64,000 nt of DNA, taken from NCBI GenBank assembly GCA_004173475.1, contig SEBU01000007.1, forward strand, positions 124,001 to 188,000, given 5' to 3'. The notes under the pieces were generated by a model, which saw only the letters and a program-made list of their open reading frames with translations, was not told the DNA's origin and did no database searches. The translations under genes and the position numbers were made by a program. The number at the start of each line of letters is the position of its first letter. Within the stretch, counting starts at the first letter, position 1. Positions 46,193-54,763 of the stretch are shown here, piece after piece. This stretch comes from Gammaproteobacteria bacterium. Lineage in GTDB: Bacteria; Pseudomonadota; Gammaproteobacteria; Pseudomonadales; Cellvibrionaceae.

Positions 46193-47068
46193 ATGCTGCT
46201 TAATATTCAGCACGAGACAGTTTACCGTTATTCCACGCCGGTAGATTACACCATTCAACATTTACGTTTAACACCACGTCAGGAGGCGCACCAACAAGCG
46301 ATAGATTGGAAGATTACAACGCCTGGAAAACATCAACGCCATCTCGATGCTTATGGCAATGTTGGGCATATTCTTGTGCTCGACAGGCCCCATGAAGAGA
46401 TTCGCATCAGTGTTTCAGGACAAGTTGAAATATCCAAAGAAAACGCGCATTTGCCGTTAGATGGCGGTGAGGTTCCATTGCTTGTTTACTTACAACCAAC
46501 ACATTTAACAACACCGGATATGGCGATTAAAGAATTGTCCATGACAGCCTATCGCTCAAAGCGAGGCACAATTGATTCCATGTTTAAATTGATCGATGGC
46601 ATTCAGGAATCTGTAGCTTATGTCCCCGGAACAAGTTTAGTCACAAGCACTGCTGCAGAAGTTTTAAATACTGGCGCCGGAGTTTGTCAGGATTATGCGC
46701 ACGTTTTTATTGCGTGTTGCCGTGCACTTGAAATTCCTGCGCGCTACGTGAGTGGTTATATTCATCCGGGTGATACCGATCATGCAGCAAGTCATGCATG
46801 GGCAGATGTATGGCTCGAAGGTACAGGCTGGGTTAGTTTCGATGTGACCAATGCAAACTTTGCTGCATCCGAACATTGTCGCCTTGCGGTTGGGCGCGAC
46901 TATTTGGATGCTTGCCCGGTGCGCGGCGTCCGCCACGGCGGTGGTGCCGAGGCTATGGAGGTAAATGTAAGAATTGCGCATCCGGATTCGGCCGGCGTGC
47001 TGCTACAATCCATAGTGTCTTATCCACCGATTGAGTTGATCTCCGCCAAAGGATTTCAACACCAGTAA
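46193..47068 (+). CDS. transglutaminase-like cysteine protease of the Anbu cluster
   Basis: 291 residues. An N-terminal beta domain (QHETVYRYSTPVDYTIQHLR), common in bacterial transglutaminase-like proteins, leads to the catalytic core: Cys near 165 in GAGVCQDYAHVF, His near 202 in SHAWADVW and Asp near 218 in FDVTNA, the papain-like triad. The pattern RYVSGY is also standard. No signal peptide, so it works in the cytoplasm. AGAGGG precedes ATG 46193. In context it may cut or join a peptide made by the ATP-grasp partner and handled by Anbu (inference). Confidence 0.93.
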   Translation: MLLNIQHETVYRYSTPVDYTIQHLRLTPRQEAHQQAIDWKITTPGKHQRHLDAYGNVGHILVLDRPHEEIRISVSGQVEISKENAHLPLDGGEVPLLVYLQPTHLTTPDMAIKELSMTAYRSKRGTIDSMFKLIDGIQESVAYVPGTSLVTSTAAEVLNTGAGVCQDYAHVFIACCRALEIPARYVSGYIHPGDTDHAASHAWADVWLEGTGWVSFDVTNANFAASEHCRLAVGRDYLDACPVRGVRHGGGAEAMEVNVRIAHPDSAGVLLQSIVSYPPIELISAKGFQHQ

Positions 47069-47090
47069 ATTAATAATGCTCTGAGTCTGA

Positions 47091-47111
47091 CCTTGGAGCA
47101 CTTCTCCAAGG
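47091..47111 (+). promoter_or_regulatory. hairpin covering the ribosome site of the Anbu gene
   Basis: Perfect eight-base stem CCTTGGAG (47091-47098) / CTCCAAGG (47104-47111), loop CACTT. The ribosome site AAGGA (47108-47112) lies in the right arm, ten bases before ATG 47121. Outer bases GAGT (47083-47086) and ACTC (47112-47115) could extend the stem past a four-base bulge. Confidence 0.6.
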
Positions 47112-47120
47112 ACTCGATGT

Positions 47121-47834
47121 ATGACATATTGTATTGGCCTCCAGGTTGACTCTGGATTGGTTTTTTTATCAGACTCGCGCACTAATGCTGGCGTTGATCA
47201 CATTAATACGTTTCGCAAAATAACTGTATTGGAACGCCCCGGTGACCGGGTGATGGTGTTGTTAAGCTCGGGAAACCTTGCGATTAGCCAAGCGGTGATT
47301 AATGAATTAAAACCTATCGATAAAAGTGTATTAAATGACGCTAAAACGATGGTCGAAGCGGCTCGATATATAGGTGACGCTTTGCGTAAAGTTTATGCGC
47401 GCGACGCCGAAGCGTTTAAAGAATTTGGTTTAGAGTTTTCCGCAAGTTTTATTTTTGGCGGGCAGATAAATGGTGAACCGCCAGCGCTATTTCAAATTTA
47501 TGCTGCGGGAAATTTTATTGAAACCACGCGCGAAACACCTTACTTCCAGGTGGGTGAATCCAAATACGGTAAACCAATTATTGATAGGGTGGTACAGCCA
47601 AACACGAGCTTAAAAGATGCGGCAAAATGCGCATTGATTTCCATGGACTCGACTATTCGCTCCAATTTGAGCGTGGGGATGCCGCTTGATTTATTAGTGT
47701 ATGAAACCGATAGTTTGTGTGTAAAAACGCACGTTAGTATAGGTATGGACGATCCCTATTTCCAACAGCTTCGCTCAAGCTGGGGTGATCGCTTACGGCA
47801 AGCCTTCAATGATATGCCAGCGCCAAATTATTAA
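47121..47834 (+). CDS. Anbu, bacterial proteasome-like Ntn peptidase
   Basis: 237 residues of the 20S proteasome fold. After Met removal, Thr2 (MTYCIG) would be the nucleophile, and the block VFLSDSRTNAGVDHINTFRK with its Asp and Lys is the Anbu signature. The protein needs no propeptide, as is known for Anbu. It assembles into open rings in the proteins studied; the substrate is not known. Fourth gene of the CP-ATP-grasp/alpha-E/transglutaminase cluster. A hairpin occludes its ribosome site, so it may be made at a different level from its partners. Converges with the GGDEF/EAL gene. Confidence 0.94.
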   Translation: MTYCIGLQVDSGLVFLSDSRTNAGVDHINTFRKITVLERPGDRVMVLLSSGNLAISQAVINELKPIDKSVLNDAKTMVEAARYIGDALRKVYARDAEAFKEFGLEFSASFIFGGQINGEPPALFQIYAAGNFIETTRETPYFQVGESKYGKPIIDRVVQPNTSLKDAAKCALISMDSTIRSNLSVGMPLDLLVYETDSLCVKTHVSIGMDDPYFQQLRSSWGDRLRQAFNDMPAPNY

Positions 47835-47849
47835 GGCCAATTTTATTTT

Positions 47850-49754
47850 TTAAGGCTCGGTTTGTTTGAGCAAGAGACTTAGAAAATCTTCAGTTGGCAT
47901 GGGGTAATGCATGAAAAATCCTTGTGCCATGGTACATTGATTTTTGACGATAAAATCCAGAGTTTCTTGATCTTCAATTCCTTCTGCAATCACATGCAAA
48001 TCCAGGTGATTGCAGATATCAATAATACTGCGTGCGATTGCGTATTTTTTCTTATTCTGTGTTACGCCAATTAAAAATGAACGATCAATTTTTAGGTAGT
48101 TGATGGGTAGATCCTGCAAATAACTAAACGATGAATAGCCCGTTCCAAAATCGTCGATGGCAAAACGTATACCTAAATCGCGTAATTGATTCATAATGTG
48201 CAACACGCTGTCCTTATCTTCCATGAAGAGCGACTCGGTAATTTCAAGGATAATTCTTTCGCCGTCGACTTTGTATTCCAACAGTTTGCGTTTGATGTTA
48301 TTAACCAGCTCGGTATCTTTAAATTCGCGCGCGGATAAGTTAATAGCTACGGTGATTTTGTCATTAATGCCATTTCGCTTCCAATCAGCTATTTCGCGAC
48401 AGACTTTGTCGAATACCAGTCTTCCAATTTCACTAATGAGATTAGCTTGCTCAGCTACCGCAATAAATTGAGACGGTGGCACTATAGTTCCGTCCAATTG
48501 TACCCAGCGCGCCAGAGCTTCGGCTGCAACAATTTTTCCTGTGCTTAAATTAATTTCAGGCTGTAAATGAATTCGAATTTCATCGGTATTTATTGCAGTT
48601 CGCAGCTTGTCTTCAAGCTCCAACTGTTGCAGCGCCAAACGCTCTAATTCTTCGCTATAGAATTGAAAATTATTTTTACCTAATTTTTTCGCGCGATACA
48701 TCGCCATGTCCGCTTTGCCAATCAAACCGTCAGGCACACTGTCATCGCGCGGATAAATACTAATCCCCATGCTGCAGCTAATAAAATGGTTGTGATTATT
48801 CAGCAGAAAAGGGCGGGTCAGGGATTCAAGGATATTTGCGCACATGCGAGTGAGCCCGGACTGTGAGATAGCGGACTCAATCAATATTAAAAATTCGTCA
48901 CCACCCAAGCGCGCTAAGATGTCACTTTCCCGAACGCAATTGCGCATGCGTTTGGTGGCGATACGCAGTAGCTCATCACCGGCCTCGTGGCCGTCGGTAT
49001 CGTTTACTTTTTTGAAATTATCTAAATCAATAAAGATTATGGCTAATTTTTTATCCTTGTCGACGTTTTCTTTGATAATTGAATCAATTCTTTCAAGTAA
49101 AAAATTGCGATTGGGTAAGCCTGTCAGGGCATCGTGATAGGCCTGATGATGAATTAATTCTTCAATTTTTTTCTCTTCGGTCACATCCCGCAGGCACCAA
49201 ACCCGGCCGATCAACTGATTGTTCTGCAGTTGCGGTAAAGAATGGTATTCAAAAATACGTCCATTAGTGAAATGTAAGGTTCCGGTTAGGCGAATACTGG
49301 GTTCATTCTGAAGTGATTCGATTATTTCGCTTAATTGCCACGGGTTCAATAGCATTTTATGAACGTTTTGCCACGAAATAGTCTGGTTTTTACCCTCATA
49401 TTTAGCGATGTCAGGCAAAAGTTCCTTGCCCATCTTATTGCTTTTAATCAAGCGTCCAAAATTATCCAGAGAAAGGATAATTTCCCCGGTCGCATCAAAA
49501 GTGGCATTGAGCGCAGTGAGTGATTTTTGTAGCTGATCCTGCGTTTCAGTAAGGGTCTGCAATTGCGTGTGCAATAGCTTAGCGCGGTCATTAAGTTCTG
49601 TTTTCGTCAGGGTTAAAGAACTATAAAGCTCCAGCCTGTCAGCCTCAAGTCCTTCATAAGTGTCCGAAATAGCTTTGAGAAATGTAGGCTGTTGAGCCAA
49701 CAAATTAGTATTCCGTGCGTATTGCTGAAGCTGAAGCAATAGTAATTCATGCAT
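47850..49754 (-). CDS. PAS-GGDEF-EAL cyclic-di-GMP protein
   Basis: 634 residues, cytoplasmic. An N-terminal coiled coil (about 40-90) leads to a PAS-like domain, then GGDEF (LARLGGDEFLILI intact) and EAL (EALARW intact, with DDFGTGYSS, YLKIDRSF and EGIEDQ). Both active sites look complete, so it could make or degrade cyclic-di-GMP. The usual RxxD inhibitory site before GGDEF reads RESD (CVRESDILARLGGDEF), so product inhibition is likely. Start at ATG 49754 is chosen over a TTG at 49820; neither has a strong ribosome site. It ends 15 bases from the Anbu gene, converging. Confidence 0.93.
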   Translation of the reverse strand: MHELLLLQLQQYARNTNLLAQQPTFLKAISDTYEGLEADRLELYSSLTLTKTELNDRAKLLHTQLQTLTETQDQLQKSLTALNATFDATGEIILSLDNFGRLIKSNKMGKELLPDIAKYEGKNQTISWQNVHKMLLNPWQLSEIIESLQNEPSIRLTGTLHFTNGRIFEYHSLPQLQNNQLIGRVWCLRDVTEEKKIEELIHHQAYHDALTGLPNRNFLLERIDSIIKENVDKDKKLAIIFIDLDNFKKVNDTDGHEAGDELLRIATKRMRNCVRESDILARLGGDEFLILIESAISQSGLTRMCANILESLTRPFLLNNHNHFISCSMGISIYPRDDSVPDGLIGKADMAMYRAKKLGKNNFQFYSEELERLALQQLELEDKLRTAINTDEIRIHLQPEINLSTGKIVAAEALARWVQLDGTIVPPSQFIAVAEQANLISEIGRLVFDKVCREIADWKRNGINDKITVAINLSAREFKDTELVNNIKRKLLEYKVDGERIILEITESLFMEDKDSVLHIMNQLRDLGIRFAIDDFGTGYSSFSYLQDLPINYLKIDRSFLIGVTQNKKKYAIARSIIDICNHLDLHVIAEGIEDQETLDFIVKNQCTMAQGFFMHYPMPTEDFLSLLLKQTEP

Positions 49755-50258
49755 AGATATGTCTGTCGAGTGTATTATCGCCAGGGGCGTCAATCGGTTA
49801 TTTGGCTGTATTTTAAGCAAATCAATCGTGGCGCTTAAAATTCCTTTTATTGGGGCGCCATTATGCGGTCTTTGCCTACGCTAGGCTAGGTGATTGGCTG
49901 AAATATCTGCAATGCGACCCATTTATAAGTTAAGCGCCTGAAAGTATCGTGCTTAATAAACGAAGGAAACATTTGTTTGGCTCAAAAATAGTCGAATCAT
50001 TAATGCCGAATAACAGTCGTGATCTCGGACAATCTCAACAAATGGTGACGACATCTATTGCTGCTGCGCCACCTATTTCCATCAATTTCATTTATTTCAA
50101 GTTCGATTGACGATATGCCAACTGGCTCGCAAGCCTTTGCTAGCAAGGCGTGTGGATTACAATTAGTGACATTTGTGAATTTTTGTTTCATCGGCGTCTA
50201 TGCCACAATCCGCCCCTATAATTTTTAACTTCATTTCCTTGTCGGGTGGTTCTCTGTA
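49755..50258. other. intergenic region, about 500 bases
   Basis: Divergent region between the GGDEF/EAL gene and the RND adaptor gene. I see no convincing gene: a 63-codon minus-strand frame at 50000-50191 has no ribosome site and no family features. It must contain both promoters. An eight-base palindrome TGCTAGCA lies near 50139. A TATAAT is found at 50217-50222. Confidence 0.6.
50217..50222 (+). promoter_or_regulatory. possible -10 element of the RND efflux genes
   Basis: Perfect TATAAT 37 bases before the adaptor start. No good -35 sequence at 16-18 bases upstream, so the promoter would need an activator or is a chance match. Confidence 0.3.
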
Positions 50259-51497
50259 ATGCGTAAATCCAAATCCCTCATTATCTCCGCCGTAGTTTTA
50301 TTTGTGATATTTCTGCTTTTGTTCTTAGTGAAATTCACACAAATTTTTTCTATGGTTCAAGCGGGAAAAAGCTTTGTTCCTCCACCCGAATCGGTAGGTA
50401 CTTTTACAGCTGAACTGCAAGAATGGCCTAATACTTTCACCGCGATGGGTACTGTTGAGGCGGATGAGGGGATTAATATTTCTGCAGAAGTTGCCGGTAA
50501 AGTTCAAAAAATTCTTTTCAAGTCAGGCGAGCAAGTTAAAGCAGGAACTGTAATTCTCGTTCAGGAATCCGGTAATGAAGCCGCACAATTAAGTGCGGCC
50601 AGCGCGCGCTTACGTCTTGCGGATGCCAATTATGATCGCATGGTTCAGTTGCGTAAAAAAAATACCGTATCGCAGAACGAACTTGATACAGCATTGCAAC
50701 AAAAAGCATCAGCACAAGGTGATGTGGACAACTTAAAGACAACATTAGATAAGAAAAATGTTAAAGCGCCATTCGATGGCCGTCTTGGTATTCGTAAAGT
50801 TGATTTGGGGCAAGACTTGGCGGTAGGCACTGAGATCGTGTCTTTGCAGGCAACTAATCGCGTTCGTGTTAATTTTCCTGTACCACAACATTGGTTGGTA
50901 AAAATGACCAAAGGTTTACCAGTTACTGTTCAACTAGGTGATGGTTCAAATAATGTTGTGAAAGGTGAGGTTACGGCTATAGGTGCAGATATCAATGCAG
51001 CGACGCGCAATGCAACCGTGCAATCTTCGTTAGAAAATGCCGGCAATCAATTTATTCCTGGTATGGCTGTTGAAACGCGTGTGACTTTATCGAATCCACA
51101 GAAGGTTTTGGCTGTACCCACCACTGCAGTTATTTTTGCACCTTATGGCGATACCGTTTTCGTTGTCGAGAAAGATGATGGAAAATCTAACAAAGCTCCC
51201 GCCGACAATACTGAAGTGGATAAATCCAAACAAGAAAAAACCAAGCAAGAAAAATCTGATGATAAAGATGCGAAAAATCAAGCAGCTCAAGCTCCACAAG
51301 GTGGATTGAAAGCACGGCAACAGTTTGTGCGTTTGGGTAAATCCCGTGGCGATTTTATTGAAATTGTTGATGGTCTTAAAGCCGGTGAGCAAGTTGTTAG
51401 CGCAGGTGCTTTTAAGTTAACTAATGGTCAATCAGTTGTTATTAGTAAGACACCACAACCTGACTTTAAAGCAGAGCCAAAACCAATAGATCAATAG
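50259..51497 (+). CDS. RND efflux periplasmic adaptor (membrane fusion protein)
   Basis: 412 residues. An N-terminal membrane anchor (about 9-30) is followed by the lipoyl half-motifs (AEVAGKVQKILFKSGEQV and VKAPFDGRLGIRKVDLG) around a helical hairpin, then beta-barrel and membrane-proximal domains. It lies 86 bases before the pump gene and should link it to an outer-membrane channel. Odd feature: the membrane-proximal domain is split by a Lys/Asp/Gln-rich low-complexity insert at about 310-347, rich in K, E and D. No TolC-like gene is nearby, so a shared channel is likely used. Substrates unknown. Confidence 0.93.
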   Translation: MRKSKSLIISAVVLFVIFLLLFLVKFTQIFSMVQAGKSFVPPPESVGTFTAELQEWPNTFTAMGTVEADEGINISAEVAGKVQKILFKSGEQVKAGTVILVQESGNEAAQLSAASARLRLADANYDRMVQLRKKNTVSQNELDTALQQKASAQGDVDNLKTTLDKKNVKAPFDGRLGIRKVDLGQDLAVGTEIVSLQATNRVRVNFPVPQHWLVKMTKGLPVTVQLGDGSNNVVKGEVTAIGADINAATRNATVQSSLENAGNQFIPGMAVETRVTLSNPQKVLAVPTTAVIFAPYGDTVFVVEKDDGKSNKAPADNTEVDKSKQEKTKQEKSDDKDAKNQAAQAPQGGLKARQQFVRLGKSRGDFIEIVDGLKAGEQVVSAGAFKLTNGQSVVISKTPQPDFKAEPKPIDQ

Positions 51498-51558
51498 TGC
51501 TGGTGTTAAGCGCGTGACCTATTGATGACCCGGACAAATACACAGTAAATTGTTTTTC

Positions 51559-51580
51559 ACTCAAACGTGATTGAGTTTTT
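51559..51580 (+). terminator. attenuator-like hairpin between adaptor and pump genes
   Basis: Six-base stem ACTCAA (51559-51564) / TTGAGT (51571-51576) followed by a five-T run ending three bases before the pump ATG. It resembles a weak terminator and also covers the only ribosome-site-like bases (TTGAG). It may lower pump expression relative to the adaptor. Confidence 0.35.
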
Positions 51581-51583
51581 CAT

Positions 51584-54500
51584 ATGAAATTTACCGATAT
51601 TTTTATTAAAAAGCCTGTGCTTGCCATGGTTGTAAGTCTGCTGATTTTATTAGCGGGACTTCAGGCAGCCAATTCTCTTTCTGTACGACAGTATCCGCGT
51701 AGTGATATCGCCGTAATTACCATCAACACCGTTTATGTGGGTGCGAATGCTGAATTAATTCGTGGATTTATTACTACTCCTATCGAGCGCGCAATTGCAT
51801 CCGCAGACGGCATTGATTACGTCGAATCCAGCAGTGCTATGAGTTTGTCGACAATCAACGTGCATTTACGTTTGAATTACGATCCTCTCAAAGCCATGAC
51901 GGAAATCAGCGCGAAAGTAAATCAGGTGCGTGGAAATTTGCCACCTGAAGCGGAAGTGCCTGCAATTACCGTTGAGGCGGCAGATAGTCAATTTGCGTCC
52001 GCTTACTTAACGTTTAACTCGAAAATTCTTGAACAAAACCAAATTACGGATTTCCTCACGCGATCAATCCAACCGCGTTTAACGGCTATCGCAGGCGTTC
52101 AAAAGGCAGAAGTCTTGGGTGGTCGTACCTTTGCGATGCGCATTTGGTTGAAGTCAGACCGTCTCGCCGCGTTAAATGTATCGCCTTCCGAAGTGCGTCA
52201 AGCATTGGCTAACAACAATGTGCAAGCGGCCATCGGTCAAACACGTGGTAGTTACACGCAAGTGAATTTGCGTGCTGATACGGATTTAAAATCTGTTGAT
52301 GAATTTAAGCGTTTAGTAGTTCGTCATAATGAAGAGGGCACCATACGTTTGGACGATGTGGCCGATGTCGTACTTGGGGCAGAAGATTACAATACCGAAG
52401 TAAATTATTCTGGCGATACAGCCGTATTTATGGGTATTTGGGTTGCACCTAATGCAAACTCTCTGGAAGTTATTCGTAATGTTAATAAGGAAATGGATAA
52501 AATTCAGGCCGACTTGCCATCAGGTTTGAAAGGTGCGGTTGCTTATGACGGAACAAAATATATTGAATCCGCTATTCATGAAGTAATCAAAACTTTATCT
52601 GAAACCCTCATCATTATTGTCATCGTTATTTTCCTGTTTTTAGGTTTCAGTCGGTCAGTAATTATTCCGGTTTTGGCAATACCTTTGTCGTTAATCGGTG
52701 CTTTATTCATTATGCAAATTTGTGGCTTCTCCCTCAATTTGCTCACTTTGCTTTCTATTGTGCTCTGTGTCGGTTTGGTGGTGGATGACGCGATTGTCAT
52801 GGTGGAAAATATTGAACGGCATATTCAGGAAGGTAAGACACCTTTTAACGCATCTATTGTTGCTGCTCGTGAATTGGCGGGCCCTATATTAGCTATGACA
52901 GTGACATTAATTTCTGTGTATGTCCCCATAGGTTTGCAGGGTGGTTTAACAGGAACGCTATTCCGTGAATTTGCGATTACGCTTGCGGGTGCGATTACTA
53001 TTTCTGCGATAGTGGCAATTACTTTGTCACCTATGCTGGGTTCGCGCATGCTCAAATCGCACCGCGAAATTGATGCGCCCTTGGCAAATGTCTTTAATCG
53101 TTTTTCAGGTTGGTACAGCAAAAAATTAGACGTGACCCTGGAGAACCGTGCGGGTGTCTATCTTTTCTGGGTAGGCATAGCACTGCTTTGTTTTCCTTTG
53201 TATTTATTTTCTGCGAAAGAATTGGCGCCCACAGAAGACCAAGGCGTTATTTTTGGTATCGTTGATTCGCAAGCGAATGCCACCATGGATCAATCTTCGC
53301 ATTATGGAAAAATTGTTAACAAAGCTTTCATGGACAATAAAGAAACAGCATTTACGTTTCAGCTGACGTCACCGACAGCCGGTTTTGCGGGTATGGTGTT
53401 AAAACCGTGGGATGAGCGCGATCGCACGGTGTTTGATGTTATGCCAGAAGTGCAAAAATCATTGTCTGAAATTTCGGGGGTTCGCATTCTGCCGATTACT
53501 CCGCCTGCCTTGCCAGGTGGTGGTCAATTCCCGGTTGAGTTTGTAATTGCATCCACGGAAGACTCCAAAGAAATTTATAACTATGCGATTAAGCTTCAGC
53601 AAAAAATGAATGCAAGCGGCATATTTTATTTCAATGTTTTAGACATGAAAGTTGATCAACCGGATTATCAGTTAAGCATTGATCGCGACAAAGTTGCAGA
53701 CCTAGGCTTAAATATGCAGCAAGTGATCAATGATTTGGGCACTTTGCTGGGCGGTGGTTACGTTAATCGTTTCAATATGGCTGGCCAAAGTTATAAAGTT
53801 ATTCCGCAAGTGAAACGCGGTGAACGTTTAACTCCTGAAGATTTAACGAAGTTGTACATCACTGGCCCAGACAATAAATTGATACGTGTTGATCAGATTG
53901 CGTCTTTCAACCATTCAACGGCACCGCGTAGTATTAGTCGTATGCAGCAATTGAACTCAGTAAAAATTAGCGGCGTGAGTGGTAAACCTTTGAGTGAAAC
54001 GCTTGAGTGGCTTGAAAATGAAGCGAGCCAGATTCTACCCAAAAACTATAGCATCGATTACACCGGTGAATCGCGTCAGCTTAAGCGTGAAGGCAACACT
54101 TTTTTACCGGCGTTCTTGATGGCAATTACCATGATATTCTTGGTGCTCTCAGCGCAATACAATAGCTTTCGCGATCCCATTGTTATTTTGGCGGGCTCCG
54201 TACCGCTCGCTATTTTCGGTGCATTGATATTTACCTTTATTAAAATGCCGAATCCACAAATGCCATTTTTCACTGACAGCTTTTCAAGCACTTTGAATAT
54301 TTATTCGCAAGTTGGCTTAGTAACACTCATGGGGTTGATTGCGCGCAACGGTATTCTGGTTGTTGAATTTGCAAACCGTTTGCAGGAAGAGGGCGTCAGT
54401 AAACTTGACGCGATTCGCCAGGCTGCGGTGATTCGTTTGCGTCCAGTGTTGATGACAAGCATTGCAACAGTTGCGGGACATACACCATTGATTTTTGCAA

Positions 54501-54670
54501 GCGGAGCAGGCGCTGAAGCACGTAACTCGATTGGCGTAGTATTAGTTTTCGGTATTGCGATAGGTACGTTCTTTACCTTATTCGTGTTGCCATCCGTTTA
54601 TGTTTTGCTTGCTAAAGATCACCATTTAGACAAACAACGTTTGGCTGACTTGGAGCACGGACAAGCGTAA
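51584..54670 (+). CDS. RND multidrug-type efflux pump, inner-membrane subunit
   Basis: 1028 residues of the HAE1/AcrB type with twelve membrane segments and two large periplasmic loops. Proton-relay aspartates are in GLVVDDAIVMVENIERH of the fourth membrane helix. The start FIKKPVLAMVVSLLILLAG and late block GLIARNGILVVEFANRLQ are typical. Length fits single-polypeptide trimeric pumps. It works with the adaptor encoded upstream; the specific MexB/MdtB-type subgroup and drugs cannot be read from sequence by eye. A hairpin just ahead of its start may tune expression. Confidence 0.95.
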   Translation: MKFTDIFIKKPVLAMVVSLLILLAGLQAANSLSVRQYPRSDIAVITINTVYVGANAELIRGFITTPIERAIASADGIDYVESSSAMSLSTINVHLRLNYDPLKAMTEISAKVNQVRGNLPPEAEVPAITVEAADSQFASAYLTFNSKILEQNQITDFLTRSIQPRLTAIAGVQKAEVLGGRTFAMRIWLKSDRLAALNVSPSEVRQALANNNVQAAIGQTRGSYTQVNLRADTDLKSVDEFKRLVVRHNEEGTIRLDDVADVVLGAEDYNTEVNYSGDTAVFMGIWVAPNANSLEVIRNVNKEMDKIQADLPSGLKGAVAYDGTKYIESAIHEVIKTLSETLIIIVIVIFLFLGFSRSVIIPVLAIPLSLIGALFIMQICGFSLNLLTLLSIVLCVGLVVDDAIVMVENIERHIQEGKTPFNASIVAARELAGPILAMTVTLISVYVPIGLQGGLTGTLFREFAITLAGAITISAIVAITLSPMLGSRMLKSHREIDAPLANVFNRFSGWYSKKLDVTLENRAGVYLFWVGIALLCFPLYLFSAKELAPTEDQGVIFGIVDSQANATMDQSSHYGKIVNKAFMDNKETAFTFQLTSPTAGFAGMVLKPWDERDRTVFDVMPEVQKSLSEISGVRILPITPPALPGGGQFPVEFVIASTEDSKEIYNYAIKLQQKMNASGIFYFNVLDMKVDQPDYQLSIDRDKVADLGLNMQQVINDLGTLLGGGYVNRFNMAGQSYKVIPQVKRGERLTPEDLTKLYITGPDNKLIRVDQIASFNHSTAPRSISRMQQLNSVKISGVSGKPLSETLEWLENEASQILPKNYSIDYTGESRQLKREGNTFLPAFLMAITMIFLVLSAQYNSFRDPIVILAGSVPLAIFGALIFTFIKMPNPQMPFFTDSFSSTLNIYSQVGLVTLMGLIARNGILVVEFANRLQEEGVSKLDAIRQAAVIRLRPVLMTSIATVAGHTPLIFASGAGAEARNSIGVVLVFGIAIGTFFTLFVLPSVYVLLAKDHHLDKQRLADLEHGQA

Positions 54671-54710
54671 TCACAGAGCTGTTTTAAGCTGTTACAATAG
54701 CGTCATCCTT

Positions 54711-54734
54711 AAGGGCACCTCAGGTGCCCTTTTT
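54711..54734 (+). terminator. intrinsic terminator after the RND pump gene
   Basis: Nine-base stem AAGGGCACC (54711-54719) / GGTGCCCTT (54723-54731), loop TCA, T run to 54734. Confidence 0.9.
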
Positions 54735-54763
54735 ATTAGTACGTTTTTGTTTGTGAGGTTCCC

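Noticed and set aside
50000-50191. 63-codon minus-strand frame in the long divergent gap
   Set aside because: No ribosome site and no recognisable composition; probably chance.
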